This document shows positions 17,810 to 26,502 of a stretch of DNA of 64,000 bases, one piece after another (the first letter of the stretch is position 1; each line of letters starts with the position of its first letter). The notes under the pieces were generated by a model. It made no database searches. It was given only the letters and a program-made list of their open reading frames with translations, and had not been told where the DNA came from. The translations under genes and the position numbers were made by a program. The stretch covers positions 558,001 through 622,000 of the forward strand of contig NZ_JACWZZ010000001.1 of NCBI RefSeq assembly GCF_014698995.1. The letters run 5' to 3'. The stretch comes from Hymenobacter duratus. GTDB lineage: Bacteria > Bacteroidota > Bacteroidia > Cytophagales > Hymenobacteraceae.

Positions 17810-19204
17810 GTGGCACTGATTAAATCCATTTCGGGCATCCGGGGTACTATTGGCGGCGCAGCCGGCGAAGGCCTGACGCCCATCGACATTGTAAAGTACG
17901 CGGCGGCCTTTGGCACGTGGGTCCTCAATACCACCCAAAACAATACCATCGTCATCGGGCGCGACGCACGCATCTCTGGCGAGATGGTGAGCAAGCTGGT
18001 AGCGGCTACGCTGCAGGGCCTGGGCATCGACGTAGTAGACCTGGGCCTGAGCACAACTCCTACCGTAGAAATGGCGGTGCCAGCCAAAAACGCGGGTGGA
18101 GGCATTATCCTGACGGCTTCGCACAACCCGAAGCAGTGGAACGCACTGAAACTGCTCAACAACAAAGGCGAGTTTATCTCGGACGCGGAAGGCCAGAAAG
18201 TGCTGGCTCTCGGCGACTCCGAAGCCTTCGACTTTGCGCCCGTAACCAAACTGGGCCAGTACAGCACCGACGACACCTTCCTGCAGGAGCACATCAACAC
18301 CATTCTGGCGCTGCCGCTGGTGGATAAGGCCGCCATCAAGGCCAAGAACTTCCGGGTGGTGGTAGATGCGGTGAACTCCACGGGTGGCTTTGCCGTGCCG
18401 ATGCTGCTGGAGCAGTTGGGCGTGGAGGTTATCGAGAAGCTGTTCTGCGAGCCAACCGGCGACTTTGCGCATAACCCCGAACCGCTGCCCGAAAACCTGC
18501 GGGAAATTGCCAAAACGATGGAGAAAGGCTCCTTCGACCTGGGCATTGTGGTGGACCCCGACGTGGACCGCCTGGCGCTGGTGAACGAAGACGGCACCAT
18601 GTTCGGCGAAGAGTACACGCTGGTGGCCGTGGCCGACTACGTGCTGCAGCAGAACGGCGGCGGCAACACCGTCAGCAACCTGAGCAGCACCCGCGCCCTG
18701 CGCGACGTGACGGAAAAGCAGGGCGGCCAGTACGCCGCTGCGGCCGTGGGCGAGGTGAACGTGGTGACCAAAATGAAGGAAACCAACGCCGTAATTGGCG
18801 GCGAAGGCAACGGCGGCATCATCTACCCGGAGCTGCACTACGGCCGCGACTCGCTGGTGGGCATTGCGCTTTTCCTGAGCCATCTGGCCAAAACCGGCCT
18901 CACCATGACGCGGCTGCGGGCCTCGTACCCCAGCTACTTCATCTCGAAAAACAAGATTGAGCTGACGCCGGAAATCAACACCGATCAGGTGCTGGAGCAG
19001 ATGCAGCAGCGCTACGCTAAGCAGCCCGTCAACACGATTGATGGCGTAAAAATCGAGTTTGATAAGGAGTGGGTACACCTGCGCAAGTCGAACACGGAGC
19101 CTATCATCCGGATTTACGCCGAGTCGGATTCCAACGCCACCGCCGACCATCTGGCCAATAAAATCATTGCCGACATCAAGGAAATTATTTCGGTGAAGAG
19201 CTAA
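17810..19204 (+). CDS. glmM: Phosphoglucosamine mutase / phosphohexomutase
   Basis: Interconverts glucosamine-6-P and glucosamine-1-P for UDP-GlcNAc synthesis; the wider family also includes phosphomannomutases. The 464-residue product starts at GTG (MALIKSISGIRGT), has the catalytic phosphoserine motif TASHNPKQWNALK (about 100-112), the metal-binding DPDVDRLAL (about 246-254), the sugar-binding GEGNGG (about 327-332) and the phosphate-binding RKSNTEPIIRIY (about 426-437). GEGNGG with these others fits Bacteroidota enzymes labelled GlmM. Substrate choice between glucosamine and mannose phosphates is inferred. Confidence 0.9.
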   Translation: MALIKSISGIRGTIGGAAGEGLTPIDIVKYAAAFGTWVLNTTQNNTIVIGRDARISGEMVSKLVAATLQGLGIDVVDLGLSTTPTVEMAVPAKNAGGGIILTASHNPKQWNALKLLNNKGEFISDAEGQKVLALGDSEAFDFAPVTKLGQYSTDDTFLQEHINTILALPLVDKAAIKAKNFRVVVDAVNSTGGFAVPMLLEQLGVEVIEKLFCEPTGDFAHNPEPLPENLREIAKTMEKGSFDLGIVVDPDVDRLALVNEDGTMFGEEYTLVAVADYVLQQNGGGNTVSNLSSTRALRDVTEKQGGQYAAAAVGEVNVVTKMKETNAVIGGEGNGGIIYPELHYGRDSLVGIALFLSHLAKTGLTMTRLRASYPSYFISKNKIELTPEINTDQVLEQMQQRYAKQPVNTIDGVKIEFDKEWVHLRKSNTEPIIRIYAESDSNATADHLANKIIADIKEIISVKS

Positions 19205-19238
19205 GGCTGGTCACTGCATTTTTTGCCTCTTGACAGAA

Positions 19239-19273
19239 GGATTCCGGCTACCCCGCCGGAATCCTTTATTTTT
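19239..19273 (+). terminator. Terminator after glmM, overlapping next promoter
   Basis: GGATTCCGGC and GCCGGAATCC form a 10-bp stem followed by TTTATTTTTG. The tail also contains TATTTTTG (19267-19274), a -7 promoter match for the cysteine desulfurase gene, so termination and initiation signals overlap. Confidence 0.75.
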
Positions 19274-19308
19274 GTGGCCGTTGCCACCCACAACCTACGT
19301 TGCCGCCC

Positions 19309-20457
19309 ATGACTGTTTACTTCGATAACGCCGCCACCACGCCCCTGGACCCCGAAGTGCTGGATGCTATGCTGCCTTTTATGCGGGACTATTTCGGCAA
19401 CCCCAGCAGTATTCATGGACACGGGCGGCAGGCGCGGGCAGCCATCGAAAACGCACGCAAAAGCATTGCGCACCTAATTAATGCGGCGCCGGCTGAAATC
19501 GTGTTTACCTCGTGTGGTACGGAAGCCGACAACTACGCCGCTTTTGGCAGTGTCCGGCCGCTGGGGCTGAAGCACATAATTACGTCGCGGCTGGAGCACC
19601 ACGCGGTGCTGCACACCACACAGGCCCTGGAAAAGTGCGGTGATGCCCAACTCAGCTACCTGCGCCACGATGCGCAGGGCCGCCTGGATCTGGCGCATCT
19701 GGAGGAGCTGCTGGCCACGCATCCGCGCACTTTCGTGAGCCTAATGCACGCCAACAACGAAATCGGCAACCTGAACGACATTGCTGCCATTGGCGAAATC
19801 TGTTCCCGCCACGATGCCGTGTTCCATACAGATACAGTGCAGACCATGGGGCACTACCGGCACGATGTGCAGCAGCTGAAAACCCACTTTCTGGTGGGCT
19901 CGGCGCACAAATTCCACGGTCCGAAAGGGGTGGGGTTCCTCTACCGCCGCTCGGGCCAGAACTTGGATGCCCTGATTCATGGCGGCTCGCAGGAGCGCAA
20001 CCAGCGGGCCGGCACCGAAAACGTGTACGGCATCATTGGGCTGGCTAAGGCGCTGGAAATTGCGTACCGCGACATGGCGGAGCACCAGCGTCACATTCAG
20101 GGGCTGAAGGACCGGTTTATTGAAAAGCTGCAGGCTGAAATTGAAGGTGTGCAGTTCAATGGTACCTCAGCCGATACGGAGCACAGCCTCTACACCGTTC
20201 TGAGCGTGAGCCTGCCGCCTTCCTCCCTGAACGAGATGTTGCTGTTCAACCTCGATATCAATCACATATCGGTGTCGGGTGGCTCGGCATGTACCAGTGG
20301 TGCCCAGGCTGGCTCGCACGTGCTGCAGGCCCTGGGCGCCGACCCCGACCGGGGAACCATCCGTTTCTCTATGAGCAAGTACAACACCGTGGAGGAAGTT
20401 GACTACGCCGTAGAGCAGCTCGCCAAAATGTACCGCAAAGAGCCGCTGAAAGTATAG
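19309..20457 (+). CDS. Cysteine desulfurase (NifS/IscS type)
   Basis: A pyridoxal-phosphate enzyme that takes sulfur from cysteine for Fe-S clusters and thio-modification. The 382-residue product starts MTVYFDNAATTPLDPEV, has HANNEIGNL, the PLP-lysine motif SAHKFHGPKG (about residue 200) and the sulfur-accepting cysteine loop SGGSACTSGAQ (about 325). The short loop and the RAGTEN motif fit IscS/NifS group I. No iscU or suf genes are adjacent, so its partner is not shown by context. The ATG at 19309 is preferred over a TTG nine bases earlier. Confidence 0.94.
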   Translation: MTVYFDNAATTPLDPEVLDAMLPFMRDYFGNPSSIHGHGRQARAAIENARKSIAHLINAAPAEIVFTSCGTEADNYAAFGSVRPLGLKHIITSRLEHHAVLHTTQALEKCGDAQLSYLRHDAQGRLDLAHLEELLATHPRTFVSLMHANNEIGNLNDIAAIGEICSRHDAVFHTDTVQTMGHYRHDVQQLKTHFLVGSAHKFHGPKGVGFLYRRSGQNLDALIHGGSQERNQRAGTENVYGIIGLAKALEIAYRDMAEHQRHIQGLKDRFIEKLQAEIEGVQFNGTSADTEHSLYTVLSVSLPPSSLNEMLLFNLDINHISVSGGSACTSGAQAGSHVLQALGADPDRGTIRFSMSKYNTVEEVDYAVEQLAKMYRKEPLKV

Positions 20458-20472
20458 GCACCCTGTATACAT

Positions 20473-20514
20473 AAAAAAGCCGCCTGTGCATTCGTCGTGC
20501 AGGCGGCTTTTTTA
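20473..20514. terminator. Bidirectional terminator
   Basis: AAAAAAGCCGCCTG and CAGGCGGCTTTTTT form a long perfect stem between the convergent cysteine desulfurase gene and the membrane-protein pair. Confidence 0.85.
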
Positions 20515-20535
20515 TGCCGATTCCAAATGATGGAG

Positions 20536-21723
20536 TTAGAAACTGCCCTCGGCACCGCCGCCGCCGGAATGGCCGCCCCCAAACTGAAAGCCGGGCGGCG
20601 GCGCCTGCGGCACTACCGCCGTCTGGGCTACCACCAACGACTCCAGGTTGAAATGGGAGGAATGGTCATCATTGGGCAGAGAAGTAAGGCCATGACGGGC
20701 CGGACGCAGGTAGCGCGCCGCCCAGGCCGCCAACGCCAGCAGCACGGTCCCGGCCAGCACAGCGGCTATTTCCGGCGGCATCAGGGCACGGTAGTAGCGT
20801 AGCGTGAAGATTGAAAAAACCGCGGCTGCCAGGCCTGTGAGCAGCCATATCCGGCTGGGGCGGCGCAGCCCTATGGCTATGTACACGAGCGGAATACTTG
20901 CCGTGAACAGATAGAACAGCGGTGCAAACGGAATCTGAGAGGAAACGTACTCGCCACTGATCTGCGCATTGCCTTCCCGCACGATGTAGTAGTTGCCGCC
21001 CAGATAGAACGTAGCCAGCGCCAACGCCTGCAGCCCTAGCAGGCAGGGCCGGTAATACAGGTAATCGGGCCGGCGGCCTAGCCGCTTCACCAGCCAGTAG
21101 GCCGCCCCCGAGGCCAGCATCAGCACAAACGGCAGCATCAGCCGGCCCACCGGGAACTGCAACAGCCAGTTGGCCATCAGGAGCAGCAGAAGCAGGTAAG
21201 TGCCTGCAGCTACCAGCCGGTCGGCGTAGCGGATAGTGGCAACCAGAAACAGCAAAAACAGAGGCCACAGAATCAGGAACAGGTAGCTGCTGCCCAGCGA
21301 AGTGCCGTAGCGCGCTGAATAAGGTACGGCATCTGACACAGCATCAACCAGAAACACCGTAAACCAGCCCAGTGTGATGTAGAGCAGGGCCTGGTCGGCG
21401 CCGGCATGGTACAGGCGAGAGTTGCGGATAAAGAATTCCAATGCCGCCAACGTTCCCAAACCGCACATTGCCGCTACAGCCTTGAGGTGGTCGAATTCTG
21501 TGAGCAGCGCAAAAAAAACGGCCCCGCCAAACGCGCCAATGCAGGCGAAAATGAACAGCCCGATGCGCAGAAACAACCCCGGTCGGTAGAAATCGAGGGG
21601 ATAGGCAGTCTGGATGGCCAACTGCTGCGCGGGCGCCAGCAGGCCCCGGCGGTGCCAGCGGGCAGTGGCGGCGTGCATGGCTTCGTGTAGCGGCCAGGCA
21701 GGGTTGTAGGCTTTCCAGCTCAT
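20536..21723 (-). CDS. Multi-pass membrane protein with Gly-rich tail
   Basis: A 395-residue protein with about ten hydrophobic segments from residue 50 to 355 and a soluble, Pro- and Gly-rich C-terminus ending in a run of glycines (GGGHSGGGGAEGSF). I do not recognise a defined family. The ATG at 21723 overlaps the stop of the DUF2157 gene by four bases (ATGA), so the two are translationally coupled and probably work together. DUF2157 genes elsewhere are often paired with another membrane protein such as DUF4401, and this may be a distant counterpart, but that is a guess. Confidence 0.75.
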   Translation of the reverse strand: MSWKAYNPAWPLHEAMHAATARWHRRGLLAPAQQLAIQTAYPLDFYRPGLFLRIGLFIFACIGAFGGAVFFALLTEFDHLKAVAAMCGLGTLAALEFFIRNSRLYHAGADQALLYITLGWFTVFLVDAVSDAVPYSARYGTSLGSSYLFLILWPLFLLFLVATIRYADRLVAAGTYLLLLLLMANWLLQFPVGRLMLPFVLMLASGAAYWLVKRLGRRPDYLYYRPCLLGLQALALATFYLGGNYYIVREGNAQISGEYVSSQIPFAPLFYLFTASIPLVYIAIGLRRPSRIWLLTGLAAAVFSIFTLRYYRALMPPEIAAVLAGTVLLALAAWAARYLRPARHGLTSLPNDDHSSHFNLESLVVAQTAVVPQAPPPGFQFGGGHSGGGGAEGSF

Positions 21724-22709
21724 GGGCGTTGTAGAAATTTCTTGCCGTTGACAAACAGCAGAATGATACCAACTGCCGAGAGCGTGAAGTAGAACGTAAT
21801 AATCAGCTCTGCACCTGCGCCACGACTGAGCTCCAATGCCCTGAAAAACAGATACGACACCGTGAGGTAGCCGTACAGCAGGCCCATCAGCAGAAACAGG
21901 TACGACTGGGTGCGGCGCGCATACCACACCAGCGCCGCGCTCAGCGCCAGAATCAGCGGAACGACCACCACTTTGGGCAGGAATGGCTGCGGGTAGAAAT
22001 CGAACAAAGCGGCCGTGGCGGCCAGCAGCGCCAGGTTGGCCCCCAGCGAAATGTAAGTGAAGGCAAAATGCGGCTTGCGGCGGTTAAGGTCGGCATCCAG
22101 CCCCACGCCGGTCAGCAACAAGCCCAGCAGCACCGCTACGCCGCCGAGGCGCGTGGTGAAGAAATTATTGTTGGTGAAGGCCGAAACCGGCGCAATGCTG
22201 ACGCCCACCCACGAAGCCAGCGCCGTAATGCCCATGGCCAGCACGCCCCGGTGGTCGAAGCGGTACGCCAGCCCGAGAAACAGCACGGCCGGCAGGATGG
22301 TAGCCAGCCCGTAGCGGCTTCCGAACACATTGTATTGCATCTGCAGGTAGGTTTCCAGGGCCAGAAACAGCAGGCAGCCCAGCAGCAGCGCATACTCGGG
22401 TACAAAGCCGGGAACTGTGACCTGGCCCCACGTGAAGGGCTGCCGATGCCGCACCGCATAGCCGAAACCGGCCATCATCAGCAGAAATATGCTGGCAATG
22501 ATGACGCCGTGCCCGATTTCGTCGAGGTGTTGGTACAGCAGTACGCCCAGCCCTCCGGTAAGCAGCGTGATGCCCAGATACAGCGCCGCCCGCAACTCCT
22601 GGTGCAGTGAAAAAGGCCGCGTCCGCTCATCCTGCGCAATTGCAGCAGCTTGTTCGGGCGGCAGTAGGCCGCAGGCTTCCAAATCGGCAAGTAGCTGGTC
22701 GGAGCGCAT
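21720..22709 (-). CDS. DUF2157-type membrane protein
   Basis: A 329-residue protein with a soluble N-terminal helix pair (LLADLEACGLLPPEQAAAIAQDE, residues 6-28) and about nine membrane segments. The N-terminal short helix-turn-helix followed by many membrane helices is the layout of DUF2157 proteins, whose function is unknown. The ATG at 22709 is chosen because upstream codons encode a low-quality extension. Overlaps the downstream membrane-protein gene by four bases. Confidence 0.75.
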   Translation of the reverse strand: MRSDQLLADLEACGLLPPEQAAAIAQDERTRPFSLHQELRAALYLGITLLTGGLGVLLYQHLDEIGHGVIIASIFLLMMAGFGYAVRHRQPFTWGQVTVPGFVPEYALLLGCLLFLALETYLQMQYNVFGSRYGLATILPAVLFLGLAYRFDHRGVLAMGITALASWVGVSIAPVSAFTNNNFFTTRLGGVAVLLGLLLTGVGLDADLNRRKPHFAFTYISLGANLALLAATAALFDFYPQPFLPKVVVVPLILALSAALVWYARRTQSYLFLLMGLLYGYLTVSYLFFRALELSRGAGAELIITFYFTLSAVGIILLFVNGKKFLQRP

Positions 22710-22859
22710 AAGCAGTGAGGGGTAAGTTGCCGTTGGTGCGGCTAAACATAGCAGTTTGCTGAATACCAAGGCGCCGCAGGATGGCAAAGAAAAGCGTCTG
22801 GCGTATCGTATTTTGGCCTGCCTTCGTATGGATGGCCCAAACCCTAGCCCGCTTCCTTT

Positions 22860-23516
22860 ATGGCCGACATCAACATTCAACGCAAAAAAAGCTCGCCCAG
22901 CCCCTGGCTTCTGATTCTACTGGTGCTGGCCGTGGTAGGTGCCGCTGCCTGGTACCTGTTGCGCCACGATGATCCGCAGGCCGGTAGTTCGCCATCCAGC
23001 TCCGTAGAGCAAACCGTCAGCCCGGCCCCCGACACCACTACCGGTGCCGAAACCGGCCCGCGGCCTGCAGATGCTGAAGCCGTAGGTGATATGGCCTCCG
23101 AAGCCGCACCCGTAACACCGGAAGTGCTGGCAGGCTTCGCCAAAACCAACCCTGCGCAGCCTGGCTACTCGCGCGAAGGACTACGGCTATTAACCTCAGC
23201 CCTGGTAGAGCTGGCTGACCGCGACGATCTGCGCGATGCGGCGGTAAGCGAAAAGCGTGATGGCCTGACCAGCGCTACCGCCCGCCTTGCTGAGCCAAAC
23301 ACCAGCGTGCGGCCTGGGTTTGTGGCCGCCGCCGGCCTCATGCAGGCCATGCAGCAGAAACGTTATCCGGTACTGGAACCTGCCGTGGCAGAGCTGGTGG
23401 GCCGTGCTACGCAGCTCTCGGGCCGCACCGAAACGGCCGCCGACCAAAAGCAGACCCAGGAGTTCTTTGTCCGTGCTGCCGAAATTGTGCGCACGCTGAG
23501 TGAGCCGGCTTCGTAG
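22860..23516 (+). CDS. Single-pass membrane protein of unknown function
   Basis: The 218-residue product has a short basic N-terminus, one membrane helix at residues 15-34 (SPWLLILLVLAVVGAAAWYLL), a low-complexity Ser/Pro/Thr/Ala linker (about 38-85), and a helical Ala/Leu/Glu-rich C-terminal domain (about 88-218). The topology predicts a periplasmic C-terminal domain. I do not recognise a family. It stands 38 bases before the PRC-barrel gene on the same strand and may be co-transcribed with it. Confidence 0.7.
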   Translation: MADINIQRKKSSPSPWLLILLVLAVVGAAAWYLLRHDDPQAGSSPSSSVEQTVSPAPDTTTGAETGPRPADAEAVGDMASEAAPVTPEVLAGFAKTNPAQPGYSREGLRLLTSALVELADRDDLRDAAVSEKRDGLTSATARLAEPNTSVRPGFVAAAGLMQAMQQKRYPVLEPAVAELVGRATQLSGRTETAADQKQTQEFFVRAAEIVRTLSEPAS

Positions 23517-23554
23517 AAAAGCACCATCCGTAAAGCATTAAGCCCCATTTTATT

Positions 23555-24067
23555 GTGGAACCAACTCATATCCCTTCTGCCGGAAGCATGCATCTGCGCC
23601 GCCTGCGCGACCTGACCGACTACGAAGTGGCCGACGGCAACCCGGATGTGCGCGGCTGGACCGTGCGCGGCGGCGACGGCCGCCCTTTCGGTGAAGTCAC
23701 GGAGCTGATTGTAGAAGAAGAAACGCTGAAGGTGCGCTACCTTGATGTGGAGCTGAGTGCCAGCCTCAACATCAACGACCGGGAGCGGCACATTCTGATT
23801 CCGATTGGAGTGGCCGCGCTGGACGACGACGGCGACAACCTGTTCGTGCCCTCGCTCACGCTGGACTCAGTATTGGAGTATCCTCCATATCAGGAGTTTC
23901 AGATTACGCGCGAGTACGAAGAAGCCATGCTGCGCGCCCTGCGGCTGGAGCTGCCCGCGCACTCAACCGGCCCCTTCTATGAGCAGCCGTCCTTCGATGA
24001 AGGTCACTTCTACGGCACGCGTCGCGCGGCTGGCCTACCGTCTGGCTTCCGCCGCCGCGAAGTGTAG
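23555..24067 (+). CDS. PRC-barrel domain protein
   Basis: PRC-barrel domains bind RNA or other proteins in contexts from photosynthetic reaction centres to RimM. The 170-residue product contains LTDYEVADGNPDVRGWTVR followed by GRPFGEVTELIVEEETLKVRYLDVELS, a beta-rich unit typical of stand-alone PRC-barrel proteins related to stress or unknown functions. The given start is GTG; an ATG at 23588 (MHLRRLRDL) would give 159 residues and is equally plausible. Role unknown. Confidence 0.78.
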   Translation: MEPTHIPSAGSMHLRRLRDLTDYEVADGNPDVRGWTVRGGDGRPFGEVTELIVEEETLKVRYLDVELSASLNINDRERHILIPIGVAALDDDGDNLFVPSLTLDSVLEYPPYQEFQITREYEEAMLRALRLELPAHSTGPFYEQPSFDEGHFYGTRRAAGLPSGFRRREV

Positions 24068-24081
24068 TGCACAGTCATCTG

Positions 24082-24136
24082 TCAATACCGAAAAAGCCCC
24101 TTACGCTTCCGCATAAGGGGCTTTTTCGGTATTGAT
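24082..24136. terminator. Long perfect bidirectional terminator
   Basis: Arms of about 22 bases (starting TCAATACCGAAAAAGCCCC) pair perfectly around a short loop, with internal A and T tracts. It divides the convergent PRC-barrel and ferrochelatase genes. Confidence 0.88.
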
Positions 24137-24145
24137 AAAGGCGTC

Positions 24146-25189
24146 TTAGTTCCGGCGAATCATGTCGGCTACGGCCTGTACCCATTGCGGGTGCGAGTTC
24201 AGGCTGGGTACCAGTTGCCAGTGCTGCCCACCGGCTTCCTCAAACAGCTCCTTGAATTCCTCGCCCACCTCAATTGTCGTTTCCAGGCAGTCGGCCACAA
24301 AAGCGGGGGAGAAGGCAAGCACGCTCTTGATGCCTTTGGCCGGCATTTCCTTGATAACCTCATCAGTATAGGGCTGCAGCCATGGGTCGCGGAGGCGGCT
24401 CTGCAGGCGGCTCTGGAATGTGGTAGTGTACTGCTCCGGCGCCAAACCCAGTGCTTTGCCCAACTGCCGCGACGTTTCGAAGCACTGGGCGCGGTAGCAG
24501 TAACGGTTGTTTTTGTTGTAGCTGGCGCAGCAGGTGCCCAGCTTGCAGTAGTTGTTGTGGCTGCCCTTCAGCACGTGCCGCTCTGGAATGCCGTGGTAGC
24601 TGAATACTACATGGTCGTAGTCGTGCTTGGCCATTTCCTCTTTGCCCAGCGTAGCAAACGTACCAATAAAGCCGGGGTCTTCCACGAACGTGCTGATGAA
24701 GGAAATGCTGGGCACCACCCACCACTTGCTCACCAGTTCCATCACCTTTTCCTGCACCGAGCCCGTGCTGGCCGCCGCATATTGCGGAAACAGCGGCAGC
24801 ACAATAATCCGGTCTACAGCCGCGTCGCGCAGTTCCTGCAGGGCACTCTCGATGCTGGGGTTCTGGTAGCGCATCCCGAAAGCCACCAGGTAGTCCTTGC
24901 CCAGCTTTTCCTGCACCAGCTTTTGCAGGTCCAGGCCGTGGTAGAGCAGTGGGGAGCCGCGCTCCGTCCAGAGTTGCTGATAGATTTTGGCCGACTTGGG
25001 CGCACGCAGCGGTACCACCAGCCCCTGAAACAGCGGGTAGCGGATAGCGGCCGGCATGTCAATCACGCGGGCATCGGTCAGAAACTCGTTGAGGTAGCGG
25101 CGCACGTCGCTGGTCTGCGGCGAGTCGGGGGTGCCGAGGTTCACGAGCAGAACACCAATGCGGCCGTTAGTGGGAGCGGAAATGGGCAT
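24146..25189 (-). CDS. hemH: Ferrochelatase
   Basis: Inserts iron into a porphyrin at the end of haem synthesis. The 347-residue product opens with GVLLVNLGTPDSP, has the metal-site SYHGIPERH (about 192-200), and FSPAFVADCLETTIEV near residue 290. A Cys-rich insert CKLGTCCA...YCYRAQC (about 212-235) resembles inserts that bind a 2Fe-2S cluster in some ferrochelatases; four cysteines are seen but cluster binding is inferred. Other haem genes are not adjacent. Whether it makes protohaem or acts in the coproporphyrin route cannot be told from sequence alone. Confidence 0.95.
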   Translation of the reverse strand: MPISAPTNGRIGVLLVNLGTPDSPQTSDVRRYLNEFLTDARVIDMPAAIRYPLFQGLVVPLRAPKSAKIYQQLWTERGSPLLYHGLDLQKLVQEKLGKDYLVAFGMRYQNPSIESALQELRDAAVDRIIVLPLFPQYAAASTGSVQEKVMELVSKWWVVPSISFISTFVEDPGFIGTFATLGKEEMAKHDYDHVVFSYHGIPERHVLKGSHNNYCKLGTCCASYNKNNRYCYRAQCFETSRQLGKALGLAPEQYTTTFQSRLQSRLRDPWLQPYTDEVIKEMPAKGIKSVLAFSPAFVADCLETTIEVGEEFKELFEEAGGQHWQLVPSLNSHPQWVQAVADMIRRN

Positions 25190-25383
25190 AGAAGGTAGCG
25201 CCGGGGCAATGCCGGTGCGGCAGAACGGTGAAGAAAGAGGAGTAGTCTGCGGGGGGTGAACTGCAAAGGTCGCACAACCATTCGCGAACTAAAACCTGAT
25301 GTATCTCATCTTTCAGTTGGGGTACAGACAATCTTCCGCCGGCTGATGTTTACCAAGCTGGCGGTGGGGCACGCGAAAACCCG

Positions 25384-25391
25384 TACCTTTG
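25384..25391 (+). promoter_or_regulatory. -7 promoter element before era
   Basis: TACCTTTG matches TAnnTTTG exactly. Initiation a few bases downstream leaves a leader of about 17 bases before the GTG at 25415 and rules out the upstream in-frame starts. Confidence 0.5.
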
Positions 25392-25414
25392 CAGGCCAAT
25401 TTTCAGATCCTGAA

Positions 25415-26314
25415 GTGAATACCGAACCTACACCGCACCGCGCTGGCTTCGTGAGCATTATCGGCAAGCCCAACGTGGGCAAGTCCACGCTCATGAACGC
25501 CCTGATGGGCGAACGGCTCAGCATCGTTACGAGCAAAGCCCAGACCACGCGTCACCGTATCCTGGGCATCCTCAACGGCGAAAATTTCCAGCTGGTCTAC
25601 TCCGACACGCCCGGCATTATTCAGCCTAAATACGAGCTGCACAACGCCATGATGTCGTTTGTATACTCGTCGCTGGAAGATGCCGACGTGGTGCTGTTTG
25701 TGACCGATATCTACGAAAAGCACGACGAAGAGCCCGTGGTGGAGCGTCTGCGCAAGATGGTGAACACGCCTATTTTCCTGCTCGTCAATAAAATAGATCA
25801 GGCCGACCAGGCCGAAGTGGAAGCTAAGGTGGAGTATTGGCAGGAGCATCTGCCCAATGCCACCCGCGTACTACCGATTTCGGCACTGGAAAAGTTCGGG
25901 ACCGGCGAGCTGCTGGACCTGGTGCTGGCCAAGCTGCCCGAGCATCCTGCTTACTACCCCAAAGATGAGCTAACGGACAAGCCCGAGCGGTTTTTCGCGG
26001 CCGAGATGATCCGGGAGAAAATCTTCAAGCTCTATAAGAAAGAGGTTCCCTACAGCTGCGAAGTGGAGATTGAGGAGTTCAAGGAAGATGAAAATATCAT
26101 CCGGATGCGCTCCATTATCTACGTAGAGCGCGCCAGTCAGAAAGGCATCATCATCGGGCAGCAGGGCACGGCGCTGAAGAAAGTAGGCACTTGGGCCCGC
26201 GAGGAAATGGAGAAGTTTTTCCAGAAAAAAGTGTTCCTCGAAATCTACGTCAAAGTCAACGAGAACTGGCGCACTGATCCGAAGGCTCTCACCCGCTTCG
26301 GCTACAATCAATAG
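25415..26314 (+). CDS. era: GTPase Era
   Basis: An essential GTPase that helps mature 16S rRNA and the small ribosomal subunit. The 299-residue product begins at GTG and has the G1 motif GKPNVGKST, G3 DTPGI, G4 NKID and a SALE G5 segment, then a C-terminal KH domain (about 210-299) with ERASQKGIIIGQQGTALKKVG, the RNA-binding GxxG loop. The GTG is favoured over earlier in-frame codons by family length and by the promoter element at 25384. A second GTPase, der, follows after a 188-base gap that holds an inverted repeat. Confidence 0.95.
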   Translation: MNTEPTPHRAGFVSIIGKPNVGKSTLMNALMGERLSIVTSKAQTTRHRILGILNGENFQLVYSDTPGIIQPKYELHNAMMSFVYSSLEDADVVLFVTDIYEKHDEEPVVERLRKMVNTPIFLLVNKIDQADQAEVEAKVEYWQEHLPNATRVLPISALEKFGTGELLDLVLAKLPEHPAYYPKDELTDKPERFFAAEMIREKIFKLYKKEVPYSCEVEIEEFKEDENIIRMRSIIYVERASQKGIIIGQQGTALKKVGTWAREEMEKFFQKKVFLEIYVKVNENWRTDPKALTRFGYNQ

Positions 26315-26319
26315 ACAGA

Positions 26320-26422
26320 AGAACGTCATTCCGAGCTTGTCGAGGAATCTTGCCAGAGGGTAACTAATTACCATTACAACCTCAGCACGCGAGATTCCTT
26401 GACAATCCCGGAATGACGTTCT
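26320..26422. repeat. Intergenic inverted repeat (CATTCCGAGC family)
   Basis: Two 31-base arms (26320-26350 and 26392-26422) are inverted copies with about four mismatches; the left arm starts AGAACGTCATTCCGAGC. The 41-base centre is AT-rich. A single-armed relative lies near 40285-40315, and a related element is at 42046-42157. Confidence 0.75.
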
Positions 26423-26502
26423 AATCAACCACCGACCTCACATTCACTTAACTACTCCGGGCACTGCCGAAACTGGTCGGGCCGGCGGCTGGAGTCAGAC
26501 AC

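Noticed and set aside
17675..19150. Long open frame on the strand opposite glmM
   Set aside because: It mirrors the coding frame of a well-supported enzyme; high-GC codon use keeps the opposite frame open. The protein is His/Gln-rich and resembles no family.
22781..22972. Short frame MAKKSVWRIVFWPAF... before the single-pass membrane protein gene
   Set aside because: It runs into the next gene in another frame, has no family resemblance, and its start region is better read as promoter sequence.
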